A stretch of 64,000 nt of DNA from Plantago ovata (Eukaryota; Streptophyta; Magnoliopsida; Lamiales; Plantaginaceae): positions 64,962,753 through 65,026,752 of the forward strand of contig CM051456.1 in NCBI GenBank assembly GCA_028274465.1, written 5' to 3'. The notes below the pieces were generated by a model, which was not told where the DNA came from, made no database searches, and worked only from the letters and a program-made list of their open reading frames with translations. The translations under genes and the position numbers were made by a program. Below are positions 44,608 through 56,085 of the stretch, piece by piece (position 1 is the first letter of the stretch; every line of letters begins with the position of its first letter).

Positions 44608-47139
44608 ATGACGTCCATGAGGACTTGCATGACCCCACAATTCTCGCAAGTTAGGAGAGGATCAGCTATATACTTGGAGGATGAGTTAACGGGGTATGAG
44701 GTGACAAGTTCTATGGTAAGGAGCATACCAAGGTTTGAGGAAGGAGTAGGGATGAATCCACTGAGTTTTATTCGATCCTATGAGGAGGAAATAACTAGAA
44801 TTCCAGCTAAGGGGTTTACGGAGGACCAAATATGCAGGAAATTATTTTCTTTCACCTTGGGGTACGAACCGAGACTTTGGATAACAAGGTTGGCACCTGG
44901 ATCACTGAGGACTTGGGATCAAGTAGTAGAGGAGTTCTTAGCGTGATTTATGCCATACCAAGAGACAATGGCCTTGCGAGGAAGGATTGAAAACTTCAAG
45001 CAAGGAGAAGGTGAGCGGTTTTGTGACACCTACGATCGGTTTGAGCGGTATAAGCGAGAGTGCCCCCATCACCGTTTCGAGGATGGGGAGTTGATTTGGC
45101 ATTTTGTTGGTGGGTTACGCGATCAGGTTAGGCTTAGAGTAGATGGGTTGTGCGGAGGGTTGGAAGATTGTACGGTTGAAGAGGCAGAACAAGTCATTCG
45201 TAATTACGCCAGAGGATCCGCACAGTCAGAGAGACTAACACCACGTCTCATCGCCAGTGAGAGGCTAGATCAACCTGGAAGCAAAAGTTTATCTGAGGAG
45301 TTCCGAGAAGATGAAGATGATATCAGTGAGGAGGATGCACTTGCAATCTATGCCGGAATTAAATCCACTGAGAGTATTTTTGAGATCGTACATTCACAAC
45401 AAGTTGAACAGAATCTCTGGATAGCACAAGTTTTTGAAGGGGTAGCAGTAACTGAGCAATTAATAGAGGAAGTCAGTTTGTTAGAGTGTGAAAAGGTCGA
45501 AAAATTCAATACACAAGAGCTCGGAGATGAAAATCCATGGGACGCCTCACTGGACGTGAGGGGCGGTCCGCCTGTTGTGGGGGGCGGTGCGCCCCCCACG
45601 ACCAGAAAGGGCAGGGACCCCCTGCCACTCCCAGGCGCACCACCAGGAGTGGGGGGCGGTCCGCCGCCCATAGCCAGTGGGGAAGGACCCCCACTGCCCA
45701 CCCCGGGCGGTTCGCCGGGCGTGGGCGGCGGTTCGCCGCGGACCGCCAGGGAGCTGGACGACCCCAGCTCCCCGATTTCACTTGCCACCGATGTTCTTCA
45801 TGCTACGGAGCCCGTTCCAGCTGTTACTACTAAGGTCCCTGAGTTCGAGGAAGTAAACCTACTCCTCCGAAGTGGTAAGGTAACTAAAATCCCTAACTTT
45901 GTACGTCCTAAACATGTTAAATCTACTGTGACTAACAATGCAGGGACAAGCAAGGAGAATGAAATAGGTGAAGGCTCCACAGACCCTCCGGTGCAAGACA
46001 ATGAAGACGGCGACAACGATGGGGATAAGGGGGACACATCCAATATCGAGGAGGGATTTCATAAGTCTCCCAATCCTTATGTACTCCCAAAACCTAACAT
46101 GTCATTCCCTGGTAGGATCAAGCCAACCAAGATAGATATACAGGAGTCACCGCTATTCAAGTGCCTCTCTAAGGTCGAAATTAATGTTCCCCTATTGGAG
46201 CTCATTCAGAATGTTTCGGCCTATACAAAGTTCTTTAAGGAGGTGAAGAGCAACAAGAAGATTGCACTAGGGGGAGATGGAACAGGTATGGAGACGGTAA
46301 ATTCTATAGCAGGGATCCCCACGAAACAACGAGACCCAGGGAGCTTCATCATTGATATCACCATGGGGAATGGAAGGTCCACCAAGGCCATGCTCGACTT
46401 AGGCGCTAGCATCAACCTGATGCCCTTCTCAGTATACAAAGCTCTAGACCTTGGGGAAATGCAGCCAACCGAGATCGTTGTACAAATGGCAGACCAAAGC
46501 GTGAAACGTCCCGAAGGAATAATTGAGGATATCCTCGTAAAGGTAGACAAACTAATAATTCCTGAAGATTTTGTAGTGATGAAGTCAGCCGAGGAAGGAA
46601 AGAGCCATGTCCGCGAACACATGGTACTGCTTGGAAGACCATTCATGGACACTACCAACACATGCCTTGAACTAAAAGGCAAGAAAATCACCATGGAGGT
46701 AATGGGTGAGAAAATTGAATTGGTAGGATGTAGCATAGTTGATAAAGAGGTTATAGAAGAATTAAAATTTATTGATTGCTATGATTCTGTGATTTCTGAA
46801 TTTCACCATTGCCATGATCATATTGAAACTCTTGAAGAGGCACTAACCATGCAGGTGCAGACTTGCTCCATGTCTGAGGAAGCAAGAGAACTAGTCGAGT
46901 TAATGGACAGCACACCCGAAATCCCATTCGGAGAAGAGGTACTTGAACCCATAGAAGAAGACGAGGGAGATGACCGACTTCCAAAAGAGCCTAGCTTAGA
47001 AATGAAACCCCTTCCTAGGCACCGTAAGTATGTTTACTTAGGAGAAAATGAGAAAAATCCTGTAATAATTTCCTCACACCTATCTAGCATAGAAGAAGGT
47101 AGGATAGTCCAAGTCTTAACGAAAATTCTGCAGCTATAG
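44608..47139 (+). pseudogene. Gag-protease of A
   Basis: Starts MTSMRTCMTPQF. The Athila Gag core (NPLSFIRSYEEE, LAPGSLRTWDQVVEEFLA) is interrupted by TGA at 44944-44946 where B has CGA; the same frame then runs on to 47139. A Gly/Pro-rich segment (45541-45770) is encoded by the GC array. The protease site reads LDLGASINLMP, the DLG form common in Athila. The C-terminal stretch is Glu-rich. A one-base loss near 47115 ends the frame just before RT. Confidence 0.9.
45541..45770 (+). repeat. GC-rich hairpin array inside the A gag coding region
   Basis: The array contains GGCGGTCCGCC twice, GGCGGTGCGCC, GGCGGTTCGCC and GCGGACCGCC, and is translated as VRGGPPVVGGGAPP-like repeats without breaking the frame. 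B has the corresponding array at 55275-55490. Confidence 0.85.
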
Positions 47140-48855
47140 GATGGGGAATTAGTGACATTAAGGGGATAAGCCCTACACGGTGTGTGCACAATATAACTCT
47201 AGAACAAGATGCCAAACCCGTTAGGCAACCTCAGCGTAGAATAAGCCCAACCATGCAAGAACTTGTGAAGAAGGAGGTGATTAAGTTTCTAGATGCCGAT
47301 ATGATCTATCCCATTCCTGATAGTAGGTGGGTGAGCCTCGTACATGTTGTGCCTAAGAAATCGGGGATTACAGTAGAAGAGAATGAAAAGGGAGAGCTAG
47401 TGCTAGTGAGGAAAACCACAGGGTGGCGGATGTGCATTGACTATAGGAGATTAAATGCCCCCACAAAGAAGGACCACTTCCCTCTCCCATTTATTGATGA
47501 CATGCTAAACCGCCTTGCGGGGCGGAAATTTTATTGTTTCCTTGATGGCTTGTCAGGTTTCTATCAAACTCCGATTGCACCAGAGGATCAGGAGAAGACG
47601 ACATTCACTTGCCCTTTCGGAACATTTGCCTACAGGAGAATGTCATTTGGGCTATGCAACACCCCCGCCACTTTTCAAAGATGCATGCTTTCTGTTTTTT
47701 CTGATATGGTGACTAAGTTTGTTGAGGTTTTTATGGATGATTTTTCCCTCTTTGGTGACTCTTTTGATGAATGCTTGCATAGATTAGATCTTGTTCTCAA
47801 AAGGTGTATTGAATGCAATTCAACTCTAAGTTGGGAGAAAAGTCATTACATGGTTAGGGAAGGCATTGTTCTAGGACATGTGGTCTCCGAAAGGGGCATC
47901 GAAGTAGATAAGGCTAAGATAGATATAATTTAGAAACTTCCCCCACCCACTTGTGTCAAAGAACTTCAGTCTTTTCTTGGTCATGTAGGATTCCATAGGA
48001 GGTTTATCAAAGATTTTTCGAAGATTGCAAAACCATTAAGCAATTTTCTTACAAAGGATGTGATTTTCCACTTTTCTAAAGATTGCTTAGAAGCCTTTAA
48101 CACACTCATGGCCAGATTAATCACTGCTCCTATAGTGGTGCCACCTAGTTGGAAACTTCCTTTCGAGATAATGTGTGATGCCTCAAATTTTGCTATGGGG
48201 GCAGTCTTGTGCCAGAAAATATATAAGCAGTATCGTGTGATTTACTATGTTAGTAAGACCCTAGACTCAGCTCAAGTTAACTATACAACTAATGAAAAAG
48301 AATTTTTAGCTGTTGTCTTTGCTTTACAAAAGTTTAGGTCTTATTTGTTAGGACACCCTGTGAATGTCCACACTGATCATGCTACTTTAAGACACTTAAT
48401 AGCTAAACAAGATTCTAAGCCAAGATTAATCTGTTGGGTCTTACTGTTACAAGACTTTGATTTGAGTATAGTGGATAGGGCTGGTAAGGAGAATCACATA
48501 GCTGATCACTTGTCTAGAATTCCAAATATCCCCGTAGATAAAATTCCTGTTAATGAGGATCTACCCGATGAACACTTGATGAGAGTAGATGAAGAGCCAT
48601 GGTATGCTGATATTGTGAATTATTTGGTTACGGGCATTTGCCCAACTAACTACTCAGCCTCCGATAGGAGAGCACTCGCAAAACAGTGCAGGTTTTACAT
48701 ATGGGATGATCCGAACCTTCTTAGAGAAGTGGCTGATGGAATCTTGAGGAGGTGTGTTCCACAGGGAGAACAACGAAGTGTACTGAGTCATTGTCAAGAG
48801 CTTCAGTGCGGTGGACACTACAGTGGGGATAAAACTGCCCGTAAGGTGTTACAAG
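47140..48855 (+). pseudogene. RT and RNase H of A
   Basis: RT starts near HNITLEQDAKPVRQPQ (47184). Motifs are SLVHVVPKKSG, WRMCIDYRRLN, FLDGLSGFYQ, FGLCNTPATFQR and the catalytic FMDDFS. TAG at 47931-47933 interrupts KIDII and KLPPP. RNase H follows in the same frame with [31 protein letters not shown] and ADHLSRI. The zinc-binding start [13 protein letters not shown] is present before the deletion. Confidence 0.9.
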
Positions 48856-49806
48856 AAGCAAGAAATGCCCCAGCAAGGAAACCTCGTAGTAGAACCCTTT
48901 GATGTATGGGGAATTGATTTTATGGGACCATTCCCATCGAGCTCGGGATATGAGTACATTCTAGTCGCAGTGGATTACTTCACTAAGTGGGTGGAGGCAG
49001 TCCCCACTAGGAAGAATGATGCTTCGGTCGTCTTAAAATTCCTGAAGGATTTGATCTTCTCCCGGTTCGGTATTCCTAGAACAATTATGAGTGATGGAGG
49101 TTCCCACTTCGTCAACCGTTCCTTTGCCTCACTACTACAGAAGTACGACGTTACTCATAATGTTGCTACACCATATCATCCACAAACTTCTGGTCAAGTA
49201 GAAGTCAGCAACCGACAAATTAAGAAGATCCTTGAGCGTGTAGTGAAGCCTAGCAGGAAGGATTGGGCTGGAAAACTGAATGATGCGCTTTGGGCATATA
49301 GAACCAGCTACAATACAGTGATTGGCACCACATCATACAGACTAGTTTTTGGGAAAGCATGCCACCTTCCGGTTGAGCTCGAGCACCGAGCTTATTGGGC
49401 AATAAAGGAGCTCAACCTTGATTTGGGAAAAGCTGGGGAAGAAAGGTTGATGCAGCTCGACGAGCTTGATTAACTACGCCTTGGTGCCTCTGAGAACTCC
49501 AAGCCTTACAAGGAACGAAACAAGAAGTATCACGACCGTGGCATTGTGCGAAAAGAGCTGATCCCTGGCCAGAAAGCCTTAGTGTTCAACTCCCGACTTC
49601 TCTTATTTTCGGGGAAGCTCCGTACTCGATGGGATGGACCATACGAGATTGTCCAAGTTGCTCCCCATGGAGCTGTAGAACTCTTGGACCCGAAAACTGG
49701 AGACACCTTCAAGGTGAATGGGCAACGTGTTAAACCATACTTCGAGCGTCCCAGTGATCAAGTGGAGGTTGATCATCTCGACCTCACCACTCCCACCTTC
49801 ACATGA
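48856..49806 (+). pseudogene. Integrase of A
   Basis: About 89 bp present in D (37570-37660) are missing, which removes the CxxC half of the zinc finger and shifts the frame. The core keeps D, D and E in [16 protein letters not shown] and [12 protein letters not shown] at 49471-49473 separates the core from the C-terminal domain, which is open to 49806 with the GPY/F motif (GKLRTRWDGPYEIVQV). Confidence 0.9.
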
Positions 49807-49960
49807 AGGTATGTAGCTTGTAGTTTTTCTATTTTTTGAGTCTTTAGTAGTTTTCCTTTGTATTTAAGTGTGTTTTAGGTGATAAAATAGGTAAAAGGTT
49901 GATATTTTCCGTATTCGGACATAAAAACGGAGGACCCAGGAGTCTGCAGCTCCCGGGCGG

Positions 49961-50200
49961 ACCGCCCCACACGGGGCGGTGCGCCTGGGAGCAGCAGAAC
50001 GCCTGGGCAGTTTCTGCCGCTGCCTGGCGGACCGCCCCACACCGGGGGTTGTGCGCCCGGGAAGGGCAAAACGCTCGGGCGTTATGCCACTCCCAGGCGG
50101 ACCGCCCCACACCCGGGGCGGTGCGTCCGGGAGTGGCAGTGGCCTGGGCACCCCCTGGCGGCCCAGGCGGACCGCCCCACACGGGGCGGTGCGCCTGAGG
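49961..50200 (+). repeat. 70-bp tandem repeat, four copies, hairpin in each
   Basis: ACCGCCCCACACGGGGCGGT or a close variant starts at 49961, 50031, 50101 and 50171, exactly 70 bp apart. Each forms an ACCGCCCC/GGGGCGGT stem; the second is degraded. The region is the 3' UTR of A. Confidence 0.9.
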
Positions 50201-50882
50201 ACGCCAGTGACCCGGGTGCCCGGTTTTGACCCCGGACACCGCAGATCACCTCCGAATGCAACCGTATCAACCCCTTTACCCCTTCTATCACCAGTTTTGG
50301 TTTCTCACGAGTTTGCTTGAGTAATACAGGTTACAGGTATACGACTAGCTCTTACCTCATGTCCACTTTCGACGTTCGGGACGAATGACGAAGTTCAGGT
50401 TTTGGGGGGGGGGGGTTATCGCTGTGTATTTCTATAACTTATTTTGCTTATGATGACTCGTGAAAACCTTTTCATTGCACGTTTACTGCTTTCCTAGGAT
50501 TTAGTTTGCATTCATCCTTAGTATAGCTTTGCATGATTTTTGTGTAGAGTTTATTGCCAAAAAATTTTGAAATTTTTTATTGTATAGACTAAGCGTTTAT
50601 GACCATTGCCCATGCATTGCATCTCTATGGAATAGTTTGAGGTTTGTCTCGCTTGGCTTGTCATATTTGTATGTGCACTAGTTAAATTTGGTAGTCTCGA
50701 CATTACTATGTGGTGTTTTCTCTACTGTGGTTCGCAAAGGCCTTATAAAATGTTGCATGTTAGAGTCTTTGGTTGTATTCCCGTGTAAGTATGTACCTAA
50801 GAGGCAACAAGTCTTCACCTTGCTTATTGAGATTGCTAAATGCCTAGGAGGAGGTAGAGTGAGGTGTGTGATCCTTTGTTTG

Positions 50883-51018
50883 AAACCTATTCTAAAGAAT
50901 AGGTTTGGGGAGGGGGTTACTATCATTATGACTTGTTTTTCGTCTTTGTGAGTCATGTTGAGTTTGTTTTTATTTTTTCTTGTGAGTTTGTGCTCCAACC
51001 TATTCTTTCGAATAGGTT
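50883..51018 (+). repeat. Two AACCTATTC/GAATAGGTT hairpins in A 3' UTR
   Basis: 50883-50906 is a perfect 11-bp stem with loop AA; 50997-51018 is a 9-bp stem with loop TTTC. The first is followed by TTGGGGAGGGGG and the second by TTGTGGAGG, so each resembles the element's PPT. B has both at 56573-56596 and 56686-56707. A purine-rich run follows at 51090-51150. Confidence 0.8.
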
Positions 51019-51740
51019 TGTGGAGGTCGTTCTAGTGTCGTTGTTATTTACTTTCCTTGTACTTTCATTGTGCTACTGCTGGCTATATACAGAAAAAAAA
51101 AAAAAAAAAAGAAAAGAAAAAAAGAATAAGACCCAAAAAAAGCAAAAGAAGGGTCCAAGCAAGCCAAAAGCAGTTTTAGCATAGTGTTGCATTATTTTCT
51201 CAGCTTTTGTAATAGTTCATAATCGAGTTGTATATTCTATCTTTTGTTTTGTGTCTTATGTTCTAGACCGCCCTCGTCCTGCCATTCAGGAAGTGGTGAA
51301 TAGTCTTTGCTTTGAGAGTTGGGTAGAATAGGGGAGTGTTGTCTATTAGGGAACCCTCCTTCGTTTGATGAGAGCCAGTATTGGTTCGACCTCTCTTGAG
51401 GGAAAGTCTCAACTTGGTGAACAGTAGTAAGCCCTCAGTTTCATAGGCACGGGGCAACCATTTGTATTCTAAGATGTTTCATTACGTCGTCACTGACCAG
51501 GTCGAGGTAGAGAATGTTATGAGAGTCTCTCTTGTTTAACAAAGTGCATATGTGAATATGTATAGGTTCAATCGAGACATTCTTCAACCTACTTCCATGT
51601 TATGATTTGTATGGTCTTTGTTCATAAGCATTTGCTAGATTGAATCGGTTATTTCTTCTTGTTTGGCATGAGACTCCTCTTTGTGTTGCATGTAGGTTGC
51701 ATAGAGTCTAGTTAGTTGCTTGAGGACAAGCAAAGGTTCG

Positions 51741-51752
51741 GTTTGGGGAGTT
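51741..51752 (+). other. Polypurine tract of A
   Basis: GTTTGGGGAGTT lies directly before the 3' LTR, preceded by the GCTTGAGGACAAGC hairpin seen near the 3' end of many related plant elements. Confidence 0.75.
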
Positions 51753-52909
51753 TGATGACAGTGTTTTTTACACTATCATTCGAGTCTTTTTTCACCAATT
51801 TAGCTATCTTCTTGCATGCATTTTAGTGCATTTTGTTAGAATAGTGTCACGTTTCCATTTCTTTTGCTCTTTTCAGGTTTTAGGTGGAAATTGCATTTTC
51901 GGATGTAATTCATGGCGAATCAATGATGTTTTTGGTGCAACGAGACCACCCGTGGTGTGTCGAGACGAGTTTCAAGGCCAAGAGATCAAGTTCTGAGCTC
52001 AAAACCGTGCAAGGGGCCGAATTCGAGGATCCAAAGGAGGAATTTCGCACGGGCCGCGTTCTGCCCGTGCGGGGCGCACCGCCGCGTACGGGTTGGTGCG
52101 CCGCGGAGGTTCCGACAGCTCTATATATATATATCCCAAAATCTGTGATTTTAGATATCTCTTTTCATATTTTTCCAGATATAAACCCTAGAGCTTGTTC
52201 TGGGGATATTTTCTCTTAGAATCTTTGTAACTTAGCGATTTTGGAGCTAGAGGAGAGATTTGGACACCGTCTAATCTCACCTTGCTAGATCTTTGTGAGT
52301 TTTAGCCATTCATCGGAGATTGACAACCTTTGGTGGTAACCTTGTATCTCACAATTTTGCTATTTATCTTTCAATAAAACATGTTTTCTTTCATTATTTC
52401 TTCGATTATGATTGTTTATCGTGTTATTGATATGAGTAGCTAAGCATCTAGTTGGTGATAGTATGTGAATTCGTAGCTAGGGTTTGTATTATGCATGATT
52501 GAGTTTCTGAATCTTTTACTTGTTTAATTATCTTTATTCAATTCTTTGATTCGACTAAGCCATATATCTTCGTAGAAAGGTGTTAGAAACACTAGGACAA
52601 TTCAAGATCATCGACTCAATTATATATAATTTGCAAGTACTGCTTGAACTAAGTATTAGTATAGATAGGAAGCTTTCAAAATACACGTCTGCAAACCTAT
52701 CTTTGGTGTTTGTAAATCGAATTACTTTTAAGACAGTACGCGTTGCACTTTCATGGATAATTAGAACTTGATGCTTAGAACAAGCATTCTATCACTAGCT
52801 TTCTCCATATCTTGTTAAGTAGAGTTAATATAAATTTGTTTTCTGAAATTATATATAGTTATTTAGTTAAAGCTAGTTTAGTCCCTAGAGATCGACACTC
52901 GAGGTCATC
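51753..52909 (+). repeat. 3' LTR of A, first part
   Basis: Starts TGATGACAG and runs to GAGGTCATC, where element B begins. The remaining 95 bp are at 58767-58861. The last five bases, TCATC (52905-52909), are duplicated at 58762-58766. Confidence 0.95.
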
Positions 52910-54205
52910 TGATGACAGTGTTTTTTACACTATCATTTGAGTCTTTTTTCACCAATTTAGCTTTCCTCTTGTAGGAATTTTAGTGCATTTTGTTAGAATA
53001 GTGTCACGTTTCCATTTTTTTGTTCTTTTCAGGTTTTAGGTGGAAATTGCATTTTTGGATGTAATTCATGGCGAAACAATGATGTTTTGGTGCAACGAGA
53101 TCACCCGTGGTGGGTCAAGGAGTGCCGAGACGAGTTTCAAGGCCAAGATATCAAGTTCGGAGCTCAAAACCGTGCAAGGGGCCGAACTCGAGGATCTAAA
53201 GGAGGAATTCTGCACGGGCCGCGTTCTGCCCGTGCGGGGCGCACCGCCGTGTGCGCGGCGGACCGCCGCGTACGGGGCGGTGCGCTGCGGAGCTTCCGAC
53301 AGCTCTATATATATATCCCAAAATCTGCGATTTTAGATATCTCTTTTCATATTTTTCCAGACATAAACCCTAGAGCTTGTTCTGGGGATATTTTCTCTTA
53401 GATTCTTTGTAACTTAGCGATTTTGGAGCTAGAGGAGAGATTTGGACACCGTTTAATCTCACCTTGCTAGATCTTTGTGAGTTTTAGCCATTCACCGGAG
53501 ATTGACAACCTTTGGTGGTAACCTTGTATCTCACAAATCTGCTATTTATCTTTCAATTAAACATGTTTTCTTTCATTATTGCTTCGATTATGATTGTTTA
53601 TCGTGTTATTGATACGAGTAGCTAAGCATCTAGTTGGTGATAGTATGTGAATTCGTAGCTAGGGTTCGTATTATGCATGATTGAGTTTCTGAGTCTTTTA
53701 CTTGTTTAATTATCTTAATTCGATTCTTTGATCCGATTAAGCCATATATCTTCGTAGAAAGGTGTTAGAAACACTAGGACAATTCGAGATCATCGATTCA
53801 ATTATATATAATTTGCAAGTACTACTTGAACTAAGATTGACAACCTTAGCCAAGTATTAGTATAGATAGGAAGCTTTCAAAATACACGTCTGCAAACCTG
53901 TCTTTGGTGTTTGTAAATCGAATTACTTTTAAGACAGTACGCGTTGCACTTTCATGCATAACTAGAACTTGATGCTTAGAACGAGCATACTATCACCAGC
54001 TTTCTCCATATCTTGTTAAGTAGAGTTAATATAAATTTGTTTTCTGAAATTATATATAGTTATTTAGTTAAAGCTAGTTTAGTCCCTAGAGATCGACACT
54101 CGAGGTGATCTTACCTCTGCACTACGTGTTTTGTGTAGTTGTGAGTTGCCCTTTGGCTTAAAACAAATTTATTTGATTGTTCGAGTCTGACAATCTCGTT
54201 CGTCA
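52910..54205 (+). repeat. 5' LTR of B
   Basis: 1296 bp, TGATGACAG to CGTTCGTCA. The GC array before the TATA box is 68 nt long, against 49 nt in the 3' LTR. It carries the extra GATTGACAACCTTAGCC block absent from the A LTRs. Confidence 0.95.
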
Positions 54206-54208
54206 AAT

Positions 54209-54227
54209 TGGCGCCGTTGTCGGGGAC
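54209..54227 (+). other. Primer-binding site of B, tRNA-Asp type
   Basis: TGGCGCCGTTGTCGGGGAC, identical to the PBS of element I. Confidence 0.9.
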
Positions 54228-54387
54228 TATAACTCCTTTTTACTCTTTAGCTTGTTTATTTTCAGCATTCAATTTCCAGGATATAGTAATCTAGTTGTCT
54301 GGTGTAGAAGTTATGTTCCAAATTTTGGTCAGAACTAACAGGACTAATGTTTTGTTTTGAGTTATATCCTTTCCCAGATATCCTGGT

Positions 54388-55972
54388 ATGACGTCCATGA
54401 GGGCTCGCATGACCCACAATTCTTGCAAGTTAGGAGAGGATCATCTATATACCTGGAAGACGAGTTAAGGGAGTATGAGGTGACAAGTTCAGTAGTAAGA
54501 AACATACCGAGGTTCGAAGATGGAGTGGGGATGAATCCGTTGAGTTTCATTAGATCCTATGAGGAGGAAATAGCAAAAGTTCCAGCAAAGGGGTTTACTG
54601 AGGACCAATTGTGCAGGAAATTATTTTCTTTTGCCGTTGGATATGAGCCAAGGCGTTGGATGGCAAGGTTAGCACCGGGATCGCCGAAAACTTGGGGCCA
54701 AGTAGTAGAGCAGTTCTTGGCGCGATTTATGCCTTACCATGTGAGCGGTTTTGTGACACCTACGATCGGTTTGAGCGGTATAAGCGAGAGTGCCCCCATC
54801 ACCGTTTCGATGATGGGGAGTTGATTTGGCATTTTGTTGGTGGGTTACGCGATGAGGTTAGTCTTAGGGTAGATGGGTTGTGCGGAGGGTTGGAAGATTG
54901 CACGGGTGAAGAGGCAGAAAAGGTCTTCCGTAATTATGCCAGAGGATCCGCGCAGTCAGAGAGACTAACACCACGTCACATCGCCAGTGAGAGGCTAGAT
55001 CAAAGTGGAACCGGAAGATTATCTAAGGAGTTCCAAGAAGATGAAGATGATATTAGTGAGGAGGATGAACTTGCAATCTATGCAGGAATTAAAGCCACTG
55101 AGAGTATATTTGAGATCGCACATTCAAGACAAGTTGAACAGAACCTCCGTATAGCACAAGTTTTTGAAGGGGTAGCAGTAACTGAGCAATTAATAGAGGA
55201 AGTCAGTTTGTTAGAGTGTGAAAAGGTCGAAAAATTCAACACACAAGAGCCCAGAGACGAAAATCCAGGGGACGCCTCACTGGACGTGAGGGGCGGTCCG
55301 CCTGGTGTGGGGGGCGGTGCGCCCCCCACGTCAAGAAAGTGCGGGGACCCCCTGCCACTCCCAGGCGCACCGCCGGGAGTGGGGGGCAATCCGCCGCGTA
55401 CGGACAGTGGGGAAGGATCCCCAATGCCCACCCTGGGCGGTCCGCCGGGCGTGGGAGGCGGTCCGCCGCGGACCGCCAGGGAGCTGGATGACCCCAGCTC
55501 CCCGAATTCGCTCGTCGCCAACATTCTTCATGCTACGGAGCCCGTACCAGAGGTTACTACTGAGGCTACTGAGTTCGAGGAAGTGAATCTACTTCTCCGA
55601 GGTAGAATGGACGATACACCTCAAACACCTGAAGGAGGCGTCGTCAATGATGAGGAAAAGGGGGACACACCCAATCTTACGGAGGTACTTCATAAGTCCT
55701 CCAACCCTTATGTGCCCCCGAAAATTCATATGTCATTCCATGGTAGGATCAAGCTGGCCAAGCAGGATACACAGGAGTCGCCACTATACAAGCACCTCGC
55801 GGAGTTCGAAGTTAATGTTCCACTATTGGTGAAATCTTTAGCGGATATTCCTGCGAGGCAAAACCGTCAATTCCCGATGGTGAGATCGATGAAGCTTCCT
55901 ATGTCTCTTTACTACACCGGACCAAGAGAATGGCGCCCACCGTGGGGAGATACTCTTGAATCGCCAGCTTGA
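54388..55972 (+). pseudogene. Gag of B
   Basis: Homologous to A gag but with a one-base loss near 54412 and a deletion of roughly 60 bp near 54742 that removes ETMALRGRIENFKQGEGE and shifts frame. The arginine codon that is TGA in A is CGA here. The Gly/Pro-rich array (55275-55490) is kept. After EVNVPLL the sequence leaves the A alignment and ends in 47 unrelated codons. Confidence 0.9.
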
Positions 55973-56085
55973 AGTTTTACACATGTCTATTCTAGTACTC
56001 AGCCGACAGAGGCCAAATCGGTAACATCTAATATCACTTTGTATTCCTCATTTTCTTTTGCTAGGGACTAGCTTGAGCTTCATGT
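55826..56085 (+). other. B-specific segment replacing protease to integrase
   Basis: About 260 bp not found in A joins the gag remnant to the 3' UTR. Its translation (KSLADIPARQNRQFPMVRSM) is not one I recognise. It could be captured sequence or a filler at the deletion point. Confidence 0.5.

Noticed and set aside
45348-45788. Minus-strand Pro-rich frames opposite the gag array
   Set aside because: The GC palindromes make both strands open; only the plus frame joins Gag sequence on both sides.
50404-50415. Poly-G runs in A and B 3' UTR as quadruplex elements
   Set aside because: A single homopolymer run is prone to sequencing error and does not by itself define a quadruplex.
51753-52909. 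Apparently truncated solo LTR
   Set aside because: Target-site duplication and the piece at 58767-58861 show that it is the A 3' LTR split by B.
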